NCBI RefSeq assembly: GCF_000497045.1
Contig: NW_015961961.1
Coordinates: 310,001-374,000 of the forward strand
DNA: 64,000 nt
DNA from: Kalmanozyma brasiliensis GHG001
Taxonomy: Eukaryota > Basidiomycota > Ustilaginomycetes > Ustilaginales
Direction: 5' to 3'
Shown in pieces: positions 40,393 to 48,788 of the stretch (positions are counted from its first letter, which is position 1; the number at the start of each line of letters is the position of its first letter). The position numbers and the translations under genes are program-made. The notes under the pieces were generated by a model. The model ran no database searches. It had not been told where the DNA came from and worked only from the letters and a program-made list of their open reading frames with translations.

Positions 40393-42378
40393 TCACTTGC
40401 GTGACTGGGCGGAATGCAATCGATCCGCGCGCTTCTCAAACGCATCGATCATCTGAGCGCTCATCTGCTCGAACACGTTCCCTGCCACCGCGCCGTACAC
40501 TGGGTTCCGAAATGCATACACCAGGCTGAACCCCACCAGCGTCCTTCCGCCTTCCAAGGGCTCGAAGGTCCACGTTGTGGAGAGGAACGAAAACACCGGA
40601 TTGGGCTGGACCGCCTCGGCCACGACGCTGCTGCTTTTCTTCCCCTCGTGGAGCGAGACTTGGGACGTGTAGGTTTCCGAGAAGCGACCAAAGCCGACAG
40701 TGAGGTCTGCGAGAACGGCTGGTTGAGGTGCAGGAGGCGGGGCCGGCCCAAGGACGCGCGAGTCTTGACAGTACGGCACAAATTGCTTGTACGACTCCAC
40801 GTCAGCGACTACGTCGAAGAGTGTTTGGGCCGGGTGCGCGAGGATCTTGGACGTCTCGTAGATTGTTCGGCCTTGCGCATCCCGGTACGAGCGAGAGTCG
40901 GCGTCTTTGCTGGTCCCGGGCGCAGCGGAGGAGAGGGCGCTAGATGCCAGCTTGCCTAGGTCGGGCAGTCCGAAGAGAGTGCGCCTCGACAGCTGCAGCG
41001 CTTTTTCAGAAGCCGTTGTTGAGAGACGAGGTCGCGAAGAATAGGTCCTTGACTGCCCCAAGGGCACTCCAGCAGCAGTGTGCCCCGCAGCGTACGACGA
41101 GGACGGTCGGGAAGCACCCTGCAATGGCTGCTGGTAGTTGGACGGCCACGGTCTCGCAGCACCTGATCCACTCTCCCCTTTCACGCTGGCGTTGAGCGAA
41201 GCCTCGTCCTTCCATCCAGCCAGCTTTCGAATGCCGTAGACGTCCACCGGACCAAACACTTCCTGGTCTTCAATGGCGGCGCAGACCGCCTTGGCGACGG
41301 TATCGACGTGCAGTGGCGGAGTGGTGAGCAGACGCGACACGGACTGCGAGGAACTGCTGCCGGCTCCGAGTCGGGCGATCAATTGAGCGGGAGTCGGGAT
41401 GGGAAGCGGAAGAGGTGGAGAGCGGTGCAGCGCTGCTGATGCCTCCAAGATGGCAGCTGGCAGCGTAGAGCCTGGTCGAGTGTGTGGGTGGTACATGAGA
41501 CCGGGGCGCAGGAAGACCGGACGCACGTAGCCGTGTGATGCGTTTGAGTCGGTATGTGACTGGTCGGGATCCAGGGGTGACGACGATTCAGCGGCTGCCT
41601 CGTCCCGGAGTTCGGCTTCCAAGCCTGCTCCGTCCGAGTCTAAGATGGTCGCTCGGGGGGTGTCCTGGGATGAAGCGCGCGGTCGAGGAGCATGGTGATG
41701 CGCAGCAAGGCGAGCGATCGCCGACTCAGCCTGACGCTTCGTGCGAATGTACCTGGCATCGACCACTGGTCGGAAGAGGTCCTCGGCCGAGATGTAGATG
41801 AAGGGTGCCGGTGAGGCCAGCGACGCCGACGCTGACGTCCCTGCTGAATGCAGTGATCGGTGTCGTAAGGAGGACAGGAAAGTATGAGCGACGGCAACGG
41901 CGCTGTCTCTGTTCATATGTTCGTAGCTGAAGCGGCCTTTGCCGCGAGAAGATGAGGCAGCTGCCTGTACTTGGTTCCCATCTGCGTACTTGGCATCCTG
42001 AAGCGGATTTGAGTCTCCCCCTGATCGACCGACGTTCCATCCCCAACCTTTGGCGACGCCAGCGATCGCATTGCGAATCGGTGAGGCTGAAGATGATTTC
42101 GACTTGTAGTCCGACTCGAGTAAGATACCGACCGTATGCACAGCAGCTGTAGCACGATCAGCTAGATGAGCATACGATGCGGGGTCGAGCGCATCAGCAG
42201 CATGCCATTCGATGTTGGGATTTGATGACCATGCTGGACGGTGACCCGCGGGAGTGTGGTAGGGCGTTCCGGAGGGCGAGATGGACAGAACACGCCAGCC
42301 TTTGGCGAGAGCCGCTTTGGAGATGGCGCTACCGAGGAAGCCTGCACCTCCCACCACGAGGAGCGTGTGCTGCTGCAT
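40393..42378 (-). CDS. COQ11-COQ10: Coq11-Coq10 fusion protein (coenzyme Q biosynthesis/chaperone)
   Basis: A single intron-free frame of 661 residues joins two coenzyme Q proteins. The N-terminal part is an atypical short-chain dehydrogenase/NDUFA9-like Rossmann protein: nucleotide-binding VVGGAGFLGSAISKAAL (about 8-24), then EWHAADALDPASY and AAVHTVGILLESDYK, as in yeast Coq11 (YLR290C). The C-terminal part from about residue 495 is Coq10, a START-like/polyketide-cyclase lipid-binding domain: YETSKILAHPAQTLFDVVAD, VESYKQFVPYCQDSRV, TWTFEPLEGGRTLVGFSLVY, ending FEKRADRLHSAQSRK. Coq10 binds and delivers coenzyme Q in mitochondria. Between them lies SRTYSSRPRLSTTASEKAL followed by RRTLFGLPDL, which resembles the presequence and first conserved block of a free-standing Coq10. 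The start at ATG 42378 gives no clear N-terminal presequence; a short upstream exon cannot be excluded. The 3' end lies 134 bp from tRNA-Ala on the other strand. Confidence 0.92.
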   Translation of the reverse strand: MQQHTLLVVGGAGFLGSAISKAALAKGWRVLSISPSGTPYHTPAGHRPAWSSNPNIEWHAADALDPASYAHLADRATAAVHTVGILLESDYKSKSSSASPIRNAIAGVAKGWGWNVGRSGGDSNPLQDAKYADGNQVQAAASSSRGKGRFSYEHMNRDSAVAVAHTFLSSLRHRSLHSAGTSASASLASPAPFIYISAEDLFRPVVDARYIRTKRQAESAIARLAAHHHAPRPRASSQDTPRATILDSDGAGLEAELRDEAAAESSSPLDPDQSHTDSNASHGYVRPVFLRPGLMYHPHTRPGSTLPAAILEASAALHRSPPLPLPIPTPAQLIARLGAGSSSSQSVSRLLTTPPLHVDTVAKAVCAAIEDQEVFGPVDVYGIRKLAGWKDEASLNASVKGESGSGAARPWPSNYQQPLQGASRPSSSYAAGHTAAGVPLGQSRTYSSRPRLSTTASEKALQLSRRTLFGLPDLGKLASSALSSAAPGTSKDADSRSYRDAQGRTIYETSKILAHPAQTLFDVVADVESYKQFVPYCQDSRVLGPAPPPAPQPAVLADLTVGFGRFSETYTSQVSLHEGKKSSSVVAEAVQPNPVFSFLSTTWTFEPLEGGRTLVGFSLVYAFRNPVYGAVAGNVFEQMSAQMIDAFEKRADRLHSAQSRK

Positions 42379-43648
42379 CCCTTTCCGGTAAGATCTGTGA
42401 TGAGGGTGATGATGGTGAGGACCGAAACAGCGAGGAGAAGAAGGAACAGCTCTGTAAAAATGTGGAGCGCGAGGCACCTTGCTGTATCAGCATTATGTAA
42501 CAATCCGACACGGCTCTGCACCCTTAGCCAAGCACACAAGCGAAGACTGATTCAGTGCCCTTGCTCGTCTAATATGGCAGACCCTGCAGGCTGCAAGCGC
42601 TTTCGGGATTCGCTGCCAGCCCAAGCTATAGTCCCAGTATGTGAGCTTGGTCTTGCCCGGTCTGACTGCCTACAGGAGACCAGCACTCTGCTGTTGTGGT
42701 CCTCAGGAACAAGAGGGTTCTACGGAAGCGCATCAAGCTGATATACGAGCGAAGACGATGCCGCCGAGGTTGGAGTGGGCTGCGCGACGAAAGTAGAACC
42801 TCGCTTCAGCTTCGCTTCGAGAAAGGGCTGCAGTGGACCATCGATCCCCATGCACAGCTGACATGCCATGTGCATTCGTTCATTCCTGTCCTCACTCTGC
42901 CCGCTGCGACCCTTCTTCCTCCGTCCCAATTAATGTAGGCCGTCAAACGGTCACTCAGCATGATGCGGACGCGATGGCCCATATGAGGCCTGATCTGTAC
43001 GATTGACGAGAAAAGGACCGAGAGAGAGAGAGAGAGAAGTGCGAGCAGGAGGCGTCGTCGCATGAGAGATGGTGTACGTCACCGCCAGCTCGCGAGAAAA
43101 GAGGTCGTGTTGCGCGGAGTTTTCGAGTTTTGTTTGGACGCCGCGCTTCGATGCACCTGTCCAACGCCAAAATGACAGCAGCAAAGACAGCGGCTGGCGA
43201 GCGGATTCCGGCGTCTGAGCCGTTGTGTCTTGCTGTCCGCAAGCCTCGTCGGCGGTGAGGATGGAGGCCCGCCTGCTGGCCCCTGTACCTCTCTTGTGCT
43301 ACCTCCTCCATCTTCCCGCTTTTTTGCTCGTCAACGAACGCCCTTAGCCGAGCTCCTCGAATCCTCCTAACAACCCTCTCGCTTTTCCTGCGATCCTCGT
43401 CGGCTCTTGTTCTCCTTGTTGACCGCATCAAGACGGACCTCGTGTCGAGCCGTACAGAAGTGTTCCGCGCTCTCGACGCCTCTCGACCATTCGGCAATCC
43501 AAGTTCCATCGTTGTTCGGAAACCGCATCGCTTCGGAGCGCTCTGGCACATGCATCGTACACCGTTCGCCTGACCCTCTTCACCGCTTCCAGCGTGACAC
43601 CCTGCCTTCCCTTCTGCCATCATAGACCCGATTGGAGGCAAGACAGCG
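42379..43648. other. Divergent promoter region between COQ11-COQ10 and the SV2-like transporter
   Basis: About 1.3 kb between divergent starts. It carries a GA microsatellite at 43021-43038 and a pyrimidine-rich leader in the last 350 bp before the transporter. A 250-codon minus-strand frame (42955-43707) overlaps the transporter start and reads as Arg/Ala/Gly-rich noise. No gene was recognised. Confidence 0.5.
43021..43038. repeat. (GA)n microsatellite
   Basis: Uninterrupted AG dinucleotides over about 18 bp in the divergent promoter region between the COQ11-COQ10 and transporter genes. Confidence 0.85.
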
Positions 43649-45754
43649 ATGCCTTCTTCCGCTCGTCCATCATCTAGATCGCCTCCCTCCTCGCAACCAG
43701 CTGCCACCTCGCAAAAGTCTCCCCTCCGTTCCTCGCCGGATCCCCTCTCCTACCAGTCGCACGGCTCGACACCACCGTCTTCCGTCTCGCACTCCCGGGT
43801 TGCGAACGGCAAATCTCGAGCATTGACACGGCAGCCCCCCGCCGACTCGGAGCAGGACTCGACGTCGCTCGACGATTTCTACGACGACGACGACGAGCAG
43901 GACTACTACCAAGGCGAGCGAGACGGCGACGCACGTCGGCCGTTCCTGCAGCAACGAAGCAGCACCTCGTCGAGTCTGCGCAAGAGCCGTCCCAACACCA
44001 AACGGTCCAATTCGATCAAGATGAAGCGCTCCAATTCGCATAGACTCGCAGATCAGTACAAGGACGACGAGGCGACGGCCAAGGCGAATGGCAACGACGG
44101 CAATCGCGCCGCTTCGCCGAGCAGCTCGAGTCCGCGCGGCACCTCGTCGAGTGGCGGCGGAGAAGTCTCGCGCGGTCCCAAGGATGTCACGTTCGACGAC
44201 ATCTTTGATCCGACCAAGACGCTGCGCGAGAACAAGTCGATGATGATCTCGGCGGAGCTCGACCGCATGGGCATGGGCAAGTATCAGATCTGCATCTGGG
44301 TGCTGTGCGGATGCGGGTACTTTATCGACCTGCTGTGGGCGCAGGCATTGGGTTTGATCGTAACGCAGGTGGCATACGAATTCAATGTCGAGGGCAATAC
44401 CGGTGTGCTCTCGACTGCCTTCAACACGGGCCTGACGGTGGGCGCCTTCTTCTTTGGCTTTGCCGTCGATGTGGTGGGCAGAAGATGGAGTTTCTACCTC
44501 ACCACCTTTATAGCCTCGGTGTTCGGTATTGCCAGCGGCGGCGCACGCAGCTTCGATATGCTGTGTGTTCTTTCGGCACTTATTGGCTTCGGTATCGGCG
44601 GCAATATCCCCATCGACGCTACGATCACGCTCGAGTTTTTGCCCACAAACCGCCGCTTCCTGGTCGCCGCGCTGTCCATCTTCCAGCCCATCGGCGTGCT
44701 AGTGTGTTCAGGCATCGCCTATGGCCTCATTCCGAAATACGCCTGCGAATCGGCAGATCCATGCCCTCGATCGAGCAACATGGGGTGGCGCTACACGCTA
44801 TACACGCTAGGCTGCATCACTTGGCTGATTTTCGTGGCTCGGTTTTTCGTATTTTCATTCCGAGAGTCGCCGCAGTACCTGCTCGCGCGAGGAAACGACG
44901 CCAAGGCGCTCAAGATCATCCAGCAGATCCTGCACACCAACAAGAGCAAGCTGGAGCCTCTGTTCACGCAGGACGACTTCCGGGAGGCAGCGAGGCGGAT
45001 CGCCGAGCACGAAGGCAGGGCGTATAATGCCGAGGAGGAGGAAGAGCAGGAGGGCCTGCATGCCGGCGGTCGCAAGACGTCGCGATGGGAATCGTCCAAG
45101 AAGTCGGCCAAGGAGATGGCGTCGCTCTTCCTCAACGCCAAGACACTGTTCCGAAACAGAACAATGTCCAGAGTGACGACAATCATCTGGGTGACGTTCA
45201 TTGCCGACTTTTGGGGCTTCACCTTGGCCGGCTTCTACTTGCCGCAGATCCTCCGCCTCAAAGGAGCGCAATTGGACGAGTCGATCGAGACAACCTATCG
45301 AAACTATATTCTGGTCTACTTCCCTGGCATCTTTGCGGTCGCTTTCGGTGCCGCCATGATCGAAGTACCCAAACTGGGCAGGCAATGGGCGATGGTGGCG
45401 TCGTCGGCCTTGATGGCCGTCTCCTTCTTCTTGTTCACTGTCGTGAACTCGCAAGCTGGATCAATCGGCTTCAATGCGATGGAGTACTTCTTCCAGTCCT
45501 TCTTCAACTCGATCCTCTACGCCTTCGTACCAGAAATCTACCCATCGGAGGTGAGAGGGACAGCGTCAGGACTAGCATCGACGCTGGGTCGTTTGTCGAG
45601 TATCGTGGCTCCCCTGGCCGCGGATCCGCTGTTCAGAGACCAGACCGAGCTGCAGGCGAAACACGTTCTGTACCTAGCAGGCAGCATCACGTTGATCTGC
45701 CCGGTTGCGTTGGCCTTCTTGCCATACGATACGAGAGGGATGAGGGTATACTGA
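43649..45754 (+). CDS. MFS transporter, SV2-like / sugar-porter-like, with long polar N-terminus
   Basis: A 701-residue protein. The first 210 residues are Ser/Pro/Asp/Arg-rich and polar and end with DIFDPTKTLRENKSMMI, then the conserved entry MGMGKYQICIWVLCGCGYFI into span 1. Spans follow in the usual MFS pattern: GAFFFGFAVDVVGRRWSFYL is motif A with the DxxGRR signature between spans 2 and 3, and GFGIGGNIPIDATITLEFLP is the span 4-5 region of SV2-like members. A central cytosolic loop of about 100 residues (around 410-510) separates the two six-span halves, and the second half carries FVPEIYPSEVRGTASGLAST, matching the PExxPxxxRG-type signature. It is probably a plasma-membrane H+ symporter for an organic acid or sugar-like solute; the substrate is unknown. 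Start ATG 43649 is the first in the frame after an upstream stop-rich leader. Confidence 0.88.
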   Translation: MPSSARPSSRSPPSSQPAATSQKSPLRSSPDPLSYQSHGSTPPSSVSHSRVANGKSRALTRQPPADSEQDSTSLDDFYDDDDEQDYYQGERDGDARRPFLQQRSSTSSSLRKSRPNTKRSNSIKMKRSNSHRLADQYKDDEATAKANGNDGNRAASPSSSSPRGTSSSGGGEVSRGPKDVTFDDIFDPTKTLRENKSMMISAELDRMGMGKYQICIWVLCGCGYFIDLLWAQALGLIVTQVAYEFNVEGNTGVLSTAFNTGLTVGAFFFGFAVDVVGRRWSFYLTTFIASVFGIASGGARSFDMLCVLSALIGFGIGGNIPIDATITLEFLPTNRRFLVAALSIFQPIGVLVCSGIAYGLIPKYACESADPCPRSSNMGWRYTLYTLGCITWLIFVARFFVFSFRESPQYLLARGNDAKALKIIQQILHTNKSKLEPLFTQDDFREAARRIAEHEGRAYNAEEEEEQEGLHAGGRKTSRWESSKKSAKEMASLFLNAKTLFRNRTMSRVTTIIWVTFIADFWGFTLAGFYLPQILRLKGAQLDESIETTYRNYILVYFPGIFAVAFGAAMIEVPKLGRQWAMVASSALMAVSFFLFTVVNSQAGSIGFNAMEYFFQSFFNSILYAFVPEIYPSEVRGTASGLASTLGRLSSIVAPLAADPLFRDQTELQAKHVLYLAGSITLICPVALAFLPYDTRGMRVY

Positions 45755-48700
45755 AGATCGATGCTTCCCTCGGCACAAAATCCCGACGATTACGATTATT
45801 GCATTGCTCCAATCCATACACGAATAGCATACTCGGATACTAGTACATCTCCTGTGCCTCCCGGAACGTCGCTTGTGTGATGTTGTGAGCCAAGAAAGGC
45901 CTGAACAGGTCGAGGAAGATCGAGGGGGAGGAGAAGGGGGTCATGGATCCCAAGTGAGCGGACATTGTGGCGCGTATTATGCAGGGTCCTTCTTCTGCAG
46001 GGCTCCGCAGCGGCGAACAATGCCGAGATGCTGATGAAATTTACCGAAGAGGCCCAAGCTCGTGCGTTCGGACAAGCCGTCAATGTGATCATGTGAGCAG
46101 TCAGCGTGAGAAGATCGATCGGATGGAATCCGTTCATGTGAGCGAGTTGGTTGGGCCGATGACGAGCGTAGGAAGGGACTCAACCAGCCTGTCGGATGAC
46201 AGCCTTAAGCACGGACAAAGGACCGATGGCCTGGTGTGAGTTGCGTGCACCGTCGAGACGCCCGACTTTCTGTGCTTGCCCGATCCAAGGGTGCTCGCAG
46301 CTCAGTAGACACACGGGGAACCACAGCGGCTGCTTCGGATCGTCCGCCGGGGCGGTGCATGCCGATCTGAGGGCGTCGTTCAGTTGGACCTCGACTGGTC
46401 AGCTGGACGCTTGCGGTGGTCACTGCTCGCAAAGAGAGCTGCCGTTGCAAGACCATCATGCACCATCTCATTTGACCTGTTCAGCGACCTCTACGCAAGT
46501 CGGCTGAGCGGGAAGCATGGCTTCGTTTTGATCAGACTTGCATCTCGCTAACGGCTTCGTACCTACGGCTAGGCTGTCATCGAAGCGCAGAAGCATGATA
46601 GGCTCTTTCCAGGAAAATGGCAGGAAGGCCAACGTGGCCGGTCGAGCGAGGAGGTGCCAAAAGACGGGCGCGATTGAACCAGGCCAGGCGTGACCCATCC
46701 CATCGGGCTTCGCGATCGACTGTTGTCGGTTCTGTCACGCTTAACTGACAGACAGACATGTCATGTCACTGGACTTTCAACAGTGGGAGAAAGACTCGGT
46801 CTACTCGAACGTCGAGTTGAGCCGACCAAACCAAATGCGGTGCCACAATTAGATGGAAGCAAAGTGTCGCGGGATGCACCGGCAATCCCAATTAGGATCA
46901 ACATGCATGGCAAGCCGCTGCTTGGAGAATGCTCCGCCGATCTCAGACCATGGCATTGCTTGGCACGCTATGCTTGCCGGTTGGTTCGAGTGCGGAGTCG
47001 ATGTTCCAGGGCGTTGGCATCGACCCAAAGTTTGACACATATTTGTTCTGGGCAAGGAGCCAAAATTCGAGTCAGGGGCAGGCTCGGTGCCTGACTGCTG
47101 CGGCTCAATTCTGAGCAAAGTCTCAGCAGGAAACATGACATTGCAAATTCAGACAGAGCCATTGATCGAATGCGGATGCATGCCATCCTGCCATGACTGA
47201 GCAAAGGACGGACATCTGCTAGACGTCTTGGGCAAGCATCCTGGCCGGAATCGACCCAACGGCAAGCACAATTGATAAGCGCCCGCCGAAGGCAGATGGG
47301 GAAGCAGAAGAGCGCCTTGGCGCGTGGGAGGGGCCGATTTGACATGCCGCTTGACTGCTCGCTTGGACGATCCTGTCGATTCATGCATTGGCCGCACGAC
47401 GCGCTGTCACCCTAAGCAAGACAGGCGGAGTGCCGGATGTGCCGGATGTGCCAGATGGATGGGTGATTGAATGAGAGCGGCAGTCGACTCTCAGAAGCAC
47501 CACGCGGCTGTGGGCCACAAAGAGAGATTCACGGCGAAAGCCTGTGTCTCGGTGGGGGAGCCAAGCCTTTTCGATTCCCAATTCGGTCTGAAGCCAGACA
47601 GCAAAAGGGCGTAAAAATGTTCGGAGTTGCAATAAATGCGCGCAGCGGCTCTCTTGATCAAGCAAAACGACGCGGGCTCAGGAACACCGGCAGCAGGCTG
47701 GCGGTACCAAAAATACGACTCCGTGATTTATGCCAAAGGGTGGTCTCACATGAGGAGGAGGAAAATCAGATCACAGCAGGGACAGAGCAGACAGGGTGCA
47801 GTACCATCGTATGGTCATTGTGGCTTTTTGCTCGTGCGGCTCCCGTTGTGAGCGCGGGAGAAGAGAATTCAAGGTCAGCTCTCGCCTCTCTTCTTGGAAT
47901 TCATGCCGATCTCACGTTTCTCTCCTTCTCCTTTTGGCCTCTGGTCCTCCTCTGCCTTCTGGCTCCGTCGAGTTTTGCATCGGGGTGAAACTTGCCAAAG
48001 TCATCTTTCGATCCATTCATTCGGAATCCTGACTCAGTCAGTCCGACACACACATGGCAGCGTGAGTGTGAGTGACTGTTTGGGTGGTGATTTGGTGCGT
48101 GTGATTGTTTTAGCTCGGTTCCTGAGCCCTCTTTGGCCCTCTTTTGTTCTTCGTGCTCTCGCTCTCGGCGCTCGTCCCTGTCCGCTTGTGATCTCTGCGC
48201 CTCGCACCCACCGAGACGATCTTCTAGTCCCTCTGTAGGTGTGTGTATGCTCGACCCAATCTCAAGCTGTTCTTGTCTCTGCGGGCCCGTGTCCCACTTT
48301 AGGTGTGGTATTTTATCATTGAGTGGGACAAATTCTTATTTGTTTTGTTTTCAGCTGTGCGTGTGCTTGGTTCCTGATCCGCCCACCTGTTTCCGTCTTG
48401 TCATGCGCCCACGCCCGCTCACTGGTCAACCGTTCCTGTCCCTGTCCGAGTGCTCACTCAGTCCATGGCTTGGCTGCAATTTAGAACTGCGGGCTGCGCT
48501 CGAAATCCATTCTCCCTCTAGGCCCCTTCCTCTCACCCTTCCCTGCCGAAGACCAACTCCTCCTCCTCCTCCCTCTTGCCTCATCTGCAGGCAGGTGGAC
48601 ACTGCCTGCTCCATCCTCCATCCTCGAAGGGTTCGTTGTTCCTTATCGCCACTTTGACCCCCTCTTCACCTCATCCACCACCATCTATTCACCACTGCGC

Positions 48701-48788
48701 ATCACTTGATCACCGACAAACTGCTTTCCCGACGTTGCTATTGCACCTTCGACCTCGATATCTAGACACATCCATCCTCCGATAGAAG
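45755..48788. other. 3-kb intergenic region before the arrestin-like gene
   Basis: No convincing gene. The last 780 bp (48010-48788) are strongly pyrimidine-rich and look like a long 5' leader of the arrestin-like gene, with two possible leader introns (48062-48113 and 48235-48354). A GTGCCGGAT tandem triplet lies near 47431-47455. The stretch 45.8-47.9 kb has only short frames with scrambled composition. Confidence 0.5.

Noticed and set aside
42329..42511. Possible mitochondrial presequence (MLIQQGASRSTFLQSCSFFS) upstream of the COQ fusion
   Set aside because: It looks like a targeting peptide but is in a different frame from the Rossmann domain, and no intron of acceptable length joins them.
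48133..48657. 174-codon plus-strand frame before the arrestin-like gene
   Set aside because: It starts at TTG and lies in a pyrimidine-rich leader; Cys/Ser/Leu/Pro content follows from CT-rich DNA.
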